64,000 nucleotides of DNA from Echinometra lucunter (Eukaryota; Echinodermata; Echinoidea; Camarodonta; Echinometridae). Positions 47,737 to 61,014 of the stretch are shown piece after piece. Location: NCBI GenBank assembly GCA_029962745.1, contig CM057151.1, forward strand, positions 9,239,142 through 9,303,141. The letters are read 5' to 3'. Below the pieces are notes generated by a model. It searched no databases, was not told the DNA's origin, and worked only from the letters and a program-made list of their open reading frames with translations. Position numbers and translations under genes: made by a program. Numbering within the stretch: position 1 is the stretch's first letter; each line of letters starts with the position of its first letter.

Positions 47737-48792
47737 AGAGAATAATACCATCACAGTTATGTATAGAATAGCCTTATGCACCAAGTAGGACTAATTTTGT
47801 TTCTTAGGTTTAAACCTAAACAGGGCCATAAACCATGTAAGGCATGCAGCTGCCACAAACCACAAAATAGCAACATAGTTGAAAGATGTATTCTCTCATT
47901 CAAAATTGGCCATATGAGCCATATGATGTCATGGTAATTTCTTAAGAAAGACCATATAGCATCATATGATTTCAGCTACAGCTGCATAAGAACAGTAAAT
48001 TTCATATAGCACTATGTACACACACATGTAGATCCCGGAGAGTTTGTTGTGTAAGGGTGTAATAGTAACCAAAATGAACAGCTCCATCTTGTGGTGCATA
48101 TATATATATGTGTAATGATTTTAGAATCATTTGCTACGTCACTCTCTGATCTGTATGTATGATCATTTGTTTGTATTGTGGGATTTTTATTATATTAATT
48201 TATTAGTACATATCAAGACAAAGAAAAAGAAGATTCTGTAAAATAATGGCTTTGTTTTGTATCTTTCCCCTTAGATAAGTTGATGAAGCTATCATGTATG
48301 ATGAATTTCAGATGATCTATGAAATGAATATTCATGGAGAATCTGAAATACTGTTCCTAAAAATCAACTTTCATATTTCCCATAAAACCACCTATTTCAG
48401 AAAGTCTAATTAGAAAATAAAATTATACTGTCTTTAAAAAAAAAATCCCCCCAAAGGAATACTTGGTTTCCTGAAATTTGATGGAAAAATCTCAGCTATA
48501 CCTGCTGCAAGGCAGTCTTTGAAGATGGCTATAATTCTCAGAATATATAATCTAACTTATCCCTACTATGTGTGTGACATTTCTCTTGAACTGAAATGAT
48601 TTTATTTAAAATTGTGATGGTTCAAAAGTCAGAAACCAAATCCTTGGGAGATCACAAGCTCAAACAATGCTCATTCATGGAACACAGAGAGTTGCTAAAC
48701 AAATGGTAGGCAAGAAATTCTACCCTGTAAATGGGTGTTATTTAATTGAAGAGAGAGACCCTACAGGCAGAAGAATGGGACTCCTGTGTATG

Positions 48793-48806
48793 GTAACCAT
48801 GGTAAC
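48793..48806. promoter_or_regulatory. Consensus X-box (RFX-binding) motif
   Basis: GTAACCATGGTAAC fits GTNRCC-N(0-3)-RGYAAC exactly. A weaker relative, GTAACCATGGTGAT, is at 52736-52749. Both lie downstream of ACP6; the target gene, if any, is unknown. Confidence 0.35.
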
Positions 48807-49954
48807 CGGGCAGCTATGACAATGGCCACTGGCATTCTAAGCTAAGAACGATTGCAGTGATGCATACATCTATTCATCCATCCATCCATAAAAAGCTAGA
48901 AATCCTTCCCTTTGTCCGTGCACACATAAAGCCATCTCTGCATTTGGATATGATGTCTTGCTGAGTAATTCTTGGTTTCTTCCACCAACCATTTTCTTTT
49001 GTTGTTATATCCAGAGATGTGGAGGAGCAACAAAATAGCATGCTTTTTGTGTACATCTGTGGTAATTTAGTGATTACTTAGCCCTGAATGAGCAATAAGA
49101 ACAATGCATCAATGGCTACATATAGAGCTCAGGCTGTCTGGATGTCTTTATGTTCTTTTTTTTTCCATTTTTGTCCTCTGTAATAATTCATATTTTGTTT
49201 AGCAAGTCAGGCACATTTTTGTGGAAGATCTGTTTTTATATTTTGATATGATGTTGAGAGTGGTCTTCCCTAGTTTTATTCACTTCATTTCATCCATTGT
49301 TCAGGATTATGCTGCTGGGATTGATGTATCTACTCTTGTGTAATCTGTTATTAAGAACGGAACTTGAAGAACTAAAAATGTTTCAGATGATTTTCATGGT
49401 TTATTTTATAGATTTCGTATGCATAAATATTTTTTAATCAAAAGGAATCATGTCTGACAAAATTTGCATCAATTTCCATCAGCATGGAAGTTTCTTAGAT
49501 AAAATCTAGTTGAAAATGTAAGGGCAAACAACTATGTTTGTCGTACGAGAATGGATGGAAGAGAGAAATTGGACAGCACATGGTATTCTAGAATTATTGT
49601 CACAAAAGTTCCAGAAGCACTTATTTGCCAAAGAATCTGTAAACCCATCATCCAGGATTTTCTTTACGATTAGACCAGGAAGGGTTTGTAATTATTGCAG
49701 CTTTCAGTTGTACACAGGCTTGAATGATTTGTATGATTTTAATCAGAGGGAAATTGAGCATCACTGCTCTGCAACAATGCCTGGTCCAAAAGTCATGCTG
49801 TGTTCAATTGTGCTTCTAGCGTGGCTTGCCTGGCCTCAGTTGATAATCATGTTATGGTTTGCTTGAGAACATACAATATGTATGAAAGGTGATGAGAAAT
49901 GTGAATGAAAGGTCATTGGAGAAATAGAGAGATACATGCAGAGAGTTTGAGAGA

Positions 49955-50003
49955 TAGATAAAGAGAGAGAAAGAAAGAAAGAAAGGGATAGAAAGGGAGA
50001 GGG
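49955..50003 (+). repeat. GA/GAAA-rich simple repeat
   Basis: Purine-rich GAGAGAGAAAGAAAGAAAG tract within a 49,910-50,030 purine-rich stretch. Confidence 0.85.
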
Positions 50004-51263
50004 GACAAATTAGAGTGAAATGATAGATATAAAGACACCCATAGAAAATGAAGATAGTGAATGAAGATGTGTGTATTGATGAAAGAAACACTGTCAGAAG
50101 GAAAATGTGACTGCATGAAAGGAAGAAAAAGAAGAGGCATGGAAAAGTATTGATGTTCTCTTGTTGTGTCAGTTAATATAAAAAATATTTGTTACTTTTT
50201 GCAAAGTTTTCCTTATTTTGGTACCTAATGGTTGTGGAGGAAATGAATTAAATTCCTTGAATCAAGATATGGGCCTGTGTGATAAGTCCCAATCACAAAC
50301 AATTTGAAAAGAATATATCTGAAGAACTATGTTATTTCATTTTAAGAATACCCCGAGGTGAGTCAGGAATAGTCTGTCTACCTTGATAGAGGAGACACCA
50401 TTGGTTACGTGCTAGAAACCCACGCCATCCTCTGATTTTTGCCGATGACTTTCTCATCTCCAAATTGATTGATCACACCTCTGACGTCTAGTGATGCCAA
50501 TTTGTTGCTTTCCTAGACTAACCCTAACTAGATATATAGTATTAATTCATTATAAAGTAGCCTGACTCGAGCCACATGACTCATCGTGGCAACGCATCTC
50601 ACAAGAGTTTCACAATTATCATGTTTTCCAGTCATATTGATTTATTCTTTAAATGCAAGTAATCATGAAGGTCATTTGTAGCGCAATCAGACGTTCGCAT
50701 CGCTGGAGTAGAATTAAAAACTGGAGCGAGGCAACTCACTGACTTGGAAGTAATCCTATTGTGTCTCATAACCAAGTCACAGGCATGATATCATAACAGA
50801 GGGATACCTATTTTCATCTCATGAGGGAATAGTGCTTTTCTGTTTGTTGTAGTAGTTAGAAGACTTTTTGATGTTGCTCATCGGCAGATGAGTAGTATTT
50901 CTGATAATTTCTGAAGTTTCTTGCTTTTACCTTGGTGATGAAGTGTGGAGGAGATATGATGTAATTATTTATAAAGGTGTAACTCCATTATTTTCATATG
51001 AGATGAATCACCATGATACATCGAAAAATATGAATTTCATCAACTTTTTATAATTTTTTCTTAATGCTTTTTTGTAACTCGTCTAAGTAGTTTATAATCA
51101 ACATTTTGCATACCTAAGATTTGTCTATTCAAAATAGAAAGAAGCCAAACTTTCTTAATATACCAGGATGGTATTTTCTTATTCTTTTCCAATGACAAAA
51201 TACAATTTTATCACAGATGGGTAAACGTCCAATGTAGCATTTTACCTAGATATATCATGAGCA

Positions 51264-51334
51264 TTAACCCGTAGACCACTGAATTCTCTAATTCCCATAG
51301 GTTTTATACAGAGATCCAGTAGCCAGCGGATTAA
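51264..51334. mobile_element. Tiny TTAA-flanked MITE, copy 2 (71 bp)
   Basis: TTAACCCGTAGACC at the left and CAGCGGATTAA at the right enclose a core similar to 38767-38846. Both copies share CTGAATTCT and a CATAG-TTTATACAG block. Confidence 0.45.
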
Positions 51335-52155
51335 GAATCCATTTCAATTAAGTTTAATTTCCATTGGGAAAGTGGTTTGCAAAACTATCATGTCGCTCCC
51401 CTCAAGCATGACTATTACTTGGGATATATCATTGGCTTCTCCTGCGTACATTTATTGAAACAAAAGTAGGACGTGTAAATAGGTCATGGGTGTCAATGCG
51501 CAAATGTGTAAGTAGGCCGTGGTAATTACTTTGACTGCTTTAAATTAGTCACAGCCGGTTGTGCCAACAGAATGTTGGTGTCTTCATGGTATATAAATCA
51601 CTTCATCACACGTAGAAGAGGATTTCTAGGGGACCAATGCGGCTATGCTCACCGATAAGAATAAATTCAGACAGTATGTTAGCTGCGGGCTATCAACAAC
51701 ATGCTCTTACATCAGCCCAGTTCTTGGCTGATTAACCTCCAGTCACCCAAGACAATTGAAATTTCATGGTTTGACAACAAATATATCCAGAAATGTCGTC
51801 TCTTCTTGCATTGCACAATTGAAAATTGAAGAAATTGGTATAATACAAATTACTTTGCAACATAATGGAATAGTTTAGTTGTGTTTATACATACAGTGAT
51901 TATGTACATAGTTCTGAAATCTCATGATATTGCCATTGTTCACTTTTATATCCTCTAAACATTGATATTTTTGTGCATTTACATATAATGAATTATTCCA
52001 GACTCTTGCTATGCCTTCATTGCCTATTTTATCATCCATTTGCAAATTATCAGATTGATTGCAAGTACCTTTTCCTCAAAGCATAGAAGTTTGTCCACTG
52101 ATTAAAATGATTATGATACAAATACAGTTCTTGCATGGTTTTGGGGCAGAGTCTT

Positions 52156-52182
52156 CTTTGTTTGTTTGTTTGTTTGTTTGTT
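52156..52182 (+). repeat. (TTTG)n microsatellite
   Basis: Six to seven TTTG units. Confidence 0.9.
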
Positions 52183-53470
52183 GAATTGTTAAATTGTTTG
52201 CTTTGTTTGTTATTTGGGGGGGATTTGCCAGGTTTCTTTGATTTTAGTTTAAAAATAGCATGATACTGACGATTGAAAACTTTTGAAAGCTCATCATGTG
52301 GAGTATTAAACTGACAAGATGTATAGCATAATGTGCTTGTACATGTAAGTGTGTACACAGGACATATATTCTTGCATGAGAGGTCATGTAAAATGCACAT
52401 AGTAGCAGTGGGCTAACTGATATTAATAAGAATCCTGCAAGGTTGCTGTGCAGGTTGTTACTGGGCAGAGACACCAGATGATTTTAGATTCAAAATGACA
52501 TTGGTGCTAAAATTTCCTTTATTTGGAGCATCTATCTTTTTGAGGAAAGTGAACATACTGACACATTTAACAAATTACTTTCCAATTACTGTTTTCTATC
52601 AGAACTAGGTATTATCTTGAAGTTGAAGTTGTGGATTAGGTCAGCTTAGGGCTCTCTGCATGCATCATCTCAGGAGATACCACTCTCCTCCAGGCATCCT
52701 CAGAAACACCGGTATAAGAGATGCCTTCCAGTGTGGTAACCATGGTGATGTATACCAATGTCAGTCACCTGTCAATGTTATGAATGGAAGTCTCTTAGGA
52801 AGATGGAGTAGGGTGAATGTTTACCCTCGTTCCTCCTTGCACCTGAAGTCTCTCTGAATAGATGGAAGAGAGTACATTCATGTTGTTACTATTAGTAGTG
52901 GAAATATTGTTTTCAAGCCCACTACACACTACCATCTGAGTTCAATCTGATTTTTTGCCATTACCATTAGATATGGAAATTTAGACAGATGCAATCTTTC
53001 GAATGGAGGTTCCTAATGATGACGGGAATAATAAAGCTTATAATTACGATGCAGTTGAGGCCTTTCAGTCAGAGTGCAGGCCTAGGTGGCTTCAAATCAT
53101 GGACAGTCACATATTGGTTTATATTCACTGCAATTCAGAGCTGATGGGAGACTTGCTTTACCTCAAAATTTTCTGCCATTTTCAATAGGACTATTCATAA
53201 TCTCGATCTTTATACATGTTCAGATGTCCATATTAACTGCTGTTGTCAATCCTTCCTAAATCAGATTGCAATCAGATCATTTGTGAATGTTATATGGCAG
53301 ACCTTGCATCCTTTAATATGATTACTTACAAAAAGAAAGATAGAATTTGAAGTTCATGTCTGCAAATATCACCTTCTGTGATTATTTGGGTTTTGAATAT
53401 TTTGATAATTTTCTGAATCATATAGTTAGTAGTTATGTTAGCATATTGGATGAATACCCTGAAGCAGTCT

Positions 53471-53517
53471 GCACACACACACACACTCACACACACACAC
53501 ACAGACACACAGACTCA

Positions 53518-53550
<33 letters not shown>
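53471..53550 (+). repeat. (CA)n microsatellite, about 80 bp
   Basis: Interrupted CA repeat with a few AGAC/ACTC breaks. Confidence 0.95.
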
Positions 53551-53553
<3 letters not shown>

Positions 53554-54434
53554 CTGGCATGAGTCACAGATTGTTGTTCATAACTTTGAGAAACTGTAAG
53601 TATAGTAGAATATAGGTGGAAAAAGATATGGAAATAATGAAATAAATTCACAATGCTTGTTTTCTTGACTAGAAAAAGAAATATTAATTTTTCTGCAACT
53701 GCAAATGGGTGACAATTTTTGTTACTTGACATTTTCCTTTGTAAAGAAGACCGAATAGAAGAGACCTTTTCTTCATAGATATCTTGTCTTGATGCCTCGA
53801 GGCAAAGTATACATGTCTTGAACATGACCTTGGTGTATGTGTTATGTGATAATCATTTTCTGTGGCATCAATCCTCTCTCCTCGTCTCACTGATGGAACA
53901 GAGTGGTATAACCCAATAACAAGTGCTGTCCTTTCATGTTACGCCCTCAGGGCGATTGGTGTTAGGTCTCGGTATTATCGTTTTAGACTAGGTCTCAACA
54001 CGTAAACAGCTTACTCTCCCAAACGCCATGTATACCCAGGTAGAAAGAAGGTGGATCTTGTCGTTTGAGCCTAGCTTAGATCAAGGATAATTCATATTTC
54101 CAGAGGTTGTCTAAATGCGACAATATAGAGATAAATCATAGAGAAGACTGTTCTGATTTTTTTTCATTGAAATTAGAATTTCAATATGAGTAATATTTTT
54201 TCTTAGGAATATATTTTGGTAGTGATTTGAAGTAGAAACTTCTGTTCATCCACATTTTACCCCCCAAATATTATAATTTGTATGAATTGCAGTTTCAAAA
54301 TATTCCTGAGAAGTAAATAAATGATTTAATCATATATGCTCTGTATCCACTCATTGATCAACTGCACTACACTGTGTTTTTTTCCACCTCAAATTTCAGT
54401 ATTTGCAAAAAGAGTTTTCTCCTTACATTTCTTT

Positions 54435-54515
54435 GTAATGATAACAATAATACTCAGCTCTTTTATAGCGCATAACACATTGCAGAAAAGCATGTCCCTA
54501 TGTGCTAGGTGATGG
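54435..54515 (-). mobile_element. L2-type LINE/SINE tail (minus orientation)
   Basis: On the minus strand TGCGCTATAAAAGAGCTGAG is followed by TATTATTGTTATC, the same GCGCTATA-plus-ATT-repeat ending as at 8069-8292. Confidence 0.5.
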
Positions 54516-54584
54516 AAAGAAATATTTCTTTTGATACATTAATCAGCAGCAAATAAAATTATTTAGTTAGTAATCTGAACCTTG

Positions 54585-54627
54585 AACTCTACTTAGAGGC
54601 ATTTTGATAATGCCTCTAAGTAGAGTT
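54585..54627. repeat. Perfect 19-bp-stem hairpin, 5-nt loop
   Basis: AACTCTACTTAGAGGCATT and AATGCCTCTAAGTAGAGTT are exact inverted copies separated by TTGAT. It is too short for a typical animal pre-miRNA, so a small foldback is likelier. Confidence 0.85.
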
Positions 54628-55589
54628 TTCTAGCAGTATTTTTATTTTGAACTTTGATTTACTTATTTGTTTTATTTATATATTTGTTTTACATGTTTAT
54701 ATAGTATGTCTTTTTGATATGGAAATAAACCCAAACCAAACCAAAGGAATGTCAAGTAGAAGACCAACTATAAAGGACTGCTTATCTTGTCCTGAAATTG
54801 AAACAGTCTGTAAAGTCATCTCCTCTTTTCAGTGGCAAACTGTAATCCTCTTAGAGGCCAAATTATGCATTTGAGAGACCTATGATCCCAGTGCTAAAAG
54901 CCCATCTAGGATGAGGTATTTTTCTGTTAAGATACCATTTTTCCCGGAGTAAGGATTATTTTGGATAATATCATTAACCTTCTTTCCCCTCTCTTTCTCT
55001 TTCCCCTTCTTTATCTCTCTCTCTTTATTTCTGCTCTCTATTTTCTGTCTGTATCTTCCTTTCTCTGTCTTCTTTCTTTCTGTTTGGTACTCTCTTTTTA
55101 TCTTTTTCTCTTTCTTTTTCTCCAACCCTCTTTCCTTTCATCTACATGTATGATTATTCAAATAACCTAGGGCACCAAATTATCTAGCTCACTCCATCAA
55201 ATCTTTTTCTTTCTTCTTTTTTTTTTTGCCAGTCTAATCCAATTTCTGTGTGGACAAATGGATGAATGGACATAAAATCCTCTCTTGGTGCAAACGAGAG
55301 GCATTTTGACCGCGTTACTGTGGCATGAGTCTCATTGCACAAATCCAAGCCATTTTGTCTCATGCATTACCACCAAATCAAAGATGATTGGTATTTAATT
55401 TTTCAGGTGATTGTATTAATGGAAATCATCTTAATTTGAGCTTGGTAATTTGAAGTGAAATGATAAGTAGTTATGTGATTTTTTGTTCATAGCGTCATAA
55501 TGTTTTTACTGAATACATTGGACTTGCCTCATTATGCTTTTAATTTAAGCAAATGCACACGGTGGGTTTGGGAAAATGTTTGAAGTGAG

Positions 55590-55700
55590 TATGTATGTAT
55601 GTTTTCTTTATTTCAATACGGTGATTTAAAAAAACCTGCTTTCAGCCGCAAGGCTATTTTTCAGCAAGTCTGTGTACAAAGAAATAACATAAACAAAGAA
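55590..55700 (-). mobile_element. Possible LINE 3' tail with ACATAC repeat
   Basis: Minus strand: GAAATAAAGAAAACATACAT precedes a short ACAT microsatellite, resembling a retroelement end. The body is not identified. Confidence 0.3.
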
Positions 55701-58557
55701 TAACAACAATAATGATTACCAATTATGAACAAAATGATAAATACAAATTTTAAACAGAGAAACAGAAATCACAGGGTAATTTAAAAAACAACAACAGCAA
55801 ATAAACAATAGCAAAAACTAAAACAAAATGAATATGAATTATAATAATAGATTTATACTACCTTTGAATCAGGATTAGGTTTTGCATTAGATTTAAATCA
55901 GAACTCAGTTGCACATAATTCAGGCTATGATATTGAAAAACCAAAATAAGAATTTATTTGAGGTTGCAGATAAAGATACCGGTAAACCAAAATACATCCA
56001 TATATCTATAGTAAAACCAGTCATGACTGGTGATTATGTTTATTAGATCCTATTGTTTACTTGTACCATGTGTAAAACAGCAACAATATTTAACACCTTT
56101 GATTATCAATAAATCAAAAGTGAAGACTTGTACAAGACTGAGGTCTTCACAACTTAACATTGAAGAAATGTGATGCAGTTAATGTATATATCATGTTATT
56201 ATGTTTCACTGTTTTTTTATTTTTGTGCTCATGTATGTGTGTGTTGCATTCTTTTTTTAATGTAGAGGTTTTTCCATCAGATGTGAACAAGTCTTTAGTG
56301 CTCTGCCAAATCTTGTGATTCATTATGTTATGATACTAGATCTATATAGGGCACTCTGTTCAATCATGGAGAAGAGAAATATTAGAGCTGCCTGTAATTG
56401 ACCATGCCAGAACTTGTTTGAAGATGCATTCATTCAGAAAGTACATGTAGGAAGCACTATGGAGAGGTAATTGGGAGACCATGATTAACCTGTAGGGTAG
56501 TGGAAGAATTGACTACTCCCTTCTAAGGAAGATGTGAACTGACTGATCCTAGGAATATTCCATCTCGACTATCACCAACTTGACTGCAGACATCTTGCAT
56601 AAAAAAAACTTGCAATTAAATGCAGCTTAGAAAATTGAATGCATAGAAAATTACATGTAAATGCAAAGCCCAAATACTCAATCCTGATTGGTTGAAAATC
56701 AAGTTGCGTTTAATCACAAGTTTTTTTTATACAAGAGTGCCCTGGAAGCATACTCCCTGAGACATCTAAGCCTGAATAGATTAGCTAATTGTCAGAAAGG
56801 TAATATGGGCCAATGTATGTGGTGATTTCCAATTAGGATTAGCTGACAAGAGGTTGAGATATTTGACTTGGGCCAATTTTCTATCATTTAGGTGTCCAGG
56901 GGGCGATTAGTCTGTGTAGTAATCCTGATACAGGATGAAGTGGACCAGATTATATGTGACTTATATACATGTAGACCCAAGAAATGTACAGGGATGGCAT
57001 TTTCATCGGTCTCCAGAAAAAGGGGGCAGGATCCAAAATTATTTAGGCAATGAAAAAAAGTTTCCTTATAATTATCCACATAAATTAATGTATTCTTAAT
57101 TCAAGAAGTACGGGTGCCCTTATTGATGTGAAGGTAAACATTGATGGATGAATATTAATTTTTCAACCCCTTGGCCTATCTTCGTTCCCCTTATGTAATA
57201 TAGGACATGCATATTTGCAGGGTATTCATCCATTGCAATTTTGATGGACGTCCACATCATCCAACAAATTATTGATTAAATGATTTATAATAAAAGCAAA
57301 GGCTGAACCCCGTTATTCTCACATGTACTACCTAGGATGAACTTTCATGCAAACAGTAAGATTCCAATTTATTTTTTGTGGAACATCGGAATTGTTTGGA
57401 GATAAAGCACCTCTCCTATGACTCACCTGACACACATTGGAGTGGGCGTTTTATGCGATAATTTAGCGATAAAATTAAGAGTGGATTGGGGGTTGCGGAG
57501 TAATCCTATCTCCTCCAAAGTTTACCCACATCATTGTTGAGTGCTCTTCCTATTGCTGCAGAAACACCCCTCAATTGATAAATGTTTTGGCAAGGGGCTG
57601 CTCTGGTCTGGCCTTCTCCCTGGCAATCGGACACCACCAGGAAGCGCCTCACATCCCCATCTTTCTCTTTGTCTCCTGCCGACATTGTATCCCTTCCTCC
57701 AATATTGACAGCTCTCACTGCTCAAACACCAGGCATGTTCACTCACCTCCCAAATGTGATCATTTTAAAGTTATGCTTTCCAGTGTGAATGCGGTTGACG
57801 TCAATTCAGTGTAGAGGCAATAAACCTGTTTTATAACGATTTTGAAAGACAATTGCTGTGGAACATTTACAGAAAGTTTGAATGCACATGTAGATATAAA
57901 GTTTGTTTCACTGATTAAAGTCTATCAGCTCTGCTTCTATTTGATAACCACAGAATGGCATTTGTATATACTTCTTGTACATGTTGTCAAAGATAGCCAG
58001 TTGTACATGATATGATTTCCAGAAAGGTTAGCAATAAATGTATATGATACATTATTTGATTTAACGATGAAAGTACTTTGCAAAGTCTTTTAAAGATCAA
58101 ATTAAATGGATTGGCTATCTTATATGATCACAAAATATCAATATATGAAATGCGATGGGTTTTTTTTTTTTCTTACACAAGCCATGGATTGCAAACATGT
58201 ATTGACAAAATGCAGTGTTTCTATTTTTAAACTATTCTTCTGTGTGGCTGCCATAGAAAGGGAAACATGAAGAGATTTTTCCATTGTGACTTGACTTTAG
58301 GAATATTGTTAGAATAAATGAAATATTCTTGAATGTGAATACACCTCTAGGTACAGGTAGATTTAGAATTACTCTGAAAAAAAAGAGCCATTATTTCCCT
58401 TTTTACCGCTTGATAAGCAAGGGAGGGAAGAGCAAGAAAGCTCTTGGGACGAGACAACAATTCAATTAGACCAATTCCACTGGGTACCTGATACAATCAC
58501 AGTGGCCCATTAATTGTTGTTTCTCTAACCATAAATTGTGCATCCCAAGTGGTCTTT

Positions 58558-58663
58558 TCTTTTTCTTTCTCTCTCTCTCTCTCTCTCCCCCTCTCTTTCT
58601 CTACCTCCCCCTCCCTCTCTCTACCTCCCCCTCCCTCTCCATTTTTTTTTTTGGGGGGGGGGG
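58558..58663 (+). repeat. CT-rich microsatellite ending in T11-G11
   Basis: TC repeats from 58558, then CTACCTCCCCCTCCCTCTCT-type duplicated blocks, then 11 T followed directly by 11 G. Confidence 0.9.
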
Positions 58664-60224
58664 TGGGAAGATGGTGGTAGGATAGGGAAAGAGGAAAGGA
58701 AAAACTGGAATTAGAGGTTAGTCTTTGAAACAGTATCCTTTGTGTATTGGCCGTAGCCCTCAACCAGTGAAGTGGCCTGCACTATCTGTGTTTGGAAATC
58801 AACATTGGAGAACCGAACTTTAACATGGAAAGTGCTTTGTGAATTTTGCTCAAGTGTATGAAGGAATGAATTTTTTCCCCCCTCAAATTGCACTCTTACC
58901 CACACTTAATGGTTCCTAGGGTTTATGCTATGAATTCATTGTTAAAACTCATTGTCGGTTTTTTGCAAATCCATGTGCGGTGCACAGAAACATGTATTGG
59001 AGAAATTATAGATACAGGTATTCTGAAACATTGGAAATTGCTTTCTTTGCATAATTTCATGTATACATTAAAAGAAAGGTTATGACTTTAATTTTAGAAA
59101 TGGTTTCTATTACCATATACATTATTACAGAATCAGGAAACACTGGCCATTCAAACACGATTCGTTAAAACATTTTGTCCAACATGCATTTCTGTGCATG
59201 TGCACAGATTCGTCAGCTCTTCAGAATGACAACAAACTATTTTCTTCCTTGGCTTAGTATTTTTAGGTTTTTATACTCTGTTGAAAGGTGCTTTACTTTA
59301 ATTCCAATATAAATCTTTCAGTTTATGAAATGCCAAGACATGCCCATTAAAGACTCTTTGTTTTTTGAAGAAGCTCTGATTATTCAGAAAGGAGCCACAA
59401 GTTTGTAGTGGTGATTACATAAATCACAGTGATGGCAGCATTAGAAGTAAAATTATGTTGGATTGAATATGGATTATTGTCAAACTCTTATCTTTATACT
59501 CTTTTTCATTTGTGTTGGTAACAACAGGCATCCAAAAAAGTACATGTGTGTATCATAGCTGGTAATATGAAACCATCAGCAAGGGATTAAATGAGGTCAT
59601 GATAATTTCAGTGAAAATATGATGACATCATTTTTGCTGCTTACTTAACACAAAGATACATCCCCATAACGATCGTCTTAACCCATGATGGACGGTCAAT
59701 CAACGTTTGAAGATGCGATGCAACACTCACAGAGTGACTCATTATTTACTATAGATATTCTTCTAATTATGTGGGTGTCTCCTCCGAATCCGGGTGCTTC
59801 CCCCACCAATCCTGCCCCAAACAAGGGTGGCCTGGTTCTCGCTTCTTAATGAGACATGTGTCCACAGTGGTCACATCACACTGGATTAGGCCTGTTCAAT
59901 TAGAGTGGGCACTGGTCGAATCAAGGCCCATCTCTTCTGCGGGTTACTGGGGAATGCTTCATGGAGATCGTAATGCCCGCTTACAGCTTCAGGATTCTGA
60001 GTACTTGATTACCTGTATTGAAACAATGGCAAACAACTCTGACAATTATGAAGGTTGTGATGATAATGAGTCATTGTCATAAGATATTATTGATAGGTTT
60101 GTTCTGGTAGTGGTAACTAGCCAAGCCATTTGTTGTTGAAAGACATGATCAGTCATTAGGTAGGGACATTTTCAAGTTTTAAACTGTCTCTGTTAATTTG
60201 TATATATATTTCAAATACTTTTCA

Positions 60225-60450
60225 AATGTGGGAGCATTGTGGCATAGTGTTGATCAGGCTCTTGCCTCTCATAAGAGAGGTTCTGATTTCGATCCTCGCC
60301 CGGTGCTTACATCCTTGGACCAGGTGTTTTGCTGACATGTCCCTCTCGACCCAGATATACTAAATGGGTACCTGACATTGTTGGGGTAATAATAATTGCA
60401 GGGCCTGTAGGAAGAGCAGTAGTAAATACTGATGTGGCTATATAAAATCA
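60225..60450 (+). mobile_element. tRNA-derived SINE
   Basis: An A-box-like TGGCATAGTGTTGA (60240) and a B-box-like GATTTCGATCCTC (60285) are spaced as in a tRNA gene (an enlarged variable region with GAGAGGTTC lies between them). They are followed by a non-tRNA body and an AATAATAATTG / ATATAAA-rich end. Pol III promoter boxes are visible, but the tRNA acceptor stem does not pair, so this is a SINE and not a tRNA gene. Confidence 0.6.
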
Positions 60451-61014
60451 ATTATCCAAATGTTTGCTTTTGAATGTCCCTGATATTGCGGTTGTGGATC
60501 CAGTTTTTCTTGCCTGTGTATTGGGAGCAAAACATAGGCACCGCTTTTCCAACGTTGGTGGAGTCAACATTTCCTAAACTGTTGATGAAAATGCTGACCA
60601 TAAAATCACCAATCATGTGAAGCAAATTTCAGGTCACAAAGTCCACGTCAGAGGTCATTTGACGTCAGTGAAGTTACAATATGCATCTCTTGGTCTGAGA
60701 TTAATTTGTTTAATGTTTATCATTTCAAAAATATTAATTTTGTTTAATTGTTGGGTAATTGACTACCAGATAATTTAAGATGACATGAATAAGAATGCAC
60801 CTAAAGCATGGATTTTTAAAAAGCATTCTCACTGCATTCAGAAACTTTTCCCTCAAGTTCCAGTTTCATGTAAGGTCTGTTTTCAGACTAGGTGGAGACA
60901 AGAAATCGGTGGGGAGGGATCATTCTTCAGGTATAAAGAGGTAATGAGAATGAAGGCCCCTTGTGAGAACTAAAGCTATAAGGCATTAATTCACCTCTTG
61001 TCTCCTTTATCCAA

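Noticed and set aside
49534..49866. 110-codon frame with a hydrophobic end
   Set aside because: No homology recognised, no splice partners and no neighbouring exons; consistent with chance.
54880..55170. Lys/Glu-rich minus frame and its Leu/Phe-rich plus counterpart
   Set aside because: Translation of a TCTTTC-type pyrimidine repeat.
57506..57814. Several overlapping 65-80-codon frames
   Set aside because: Open frames on both strands result from a GC-richer block; no protein family is recognisable.
60225..60310. tRNA gene
   Set aside because: A- and B-box-like motifs are present, but the acceptor stem does not pair and a non-tRNA body follows; better called a SINE.
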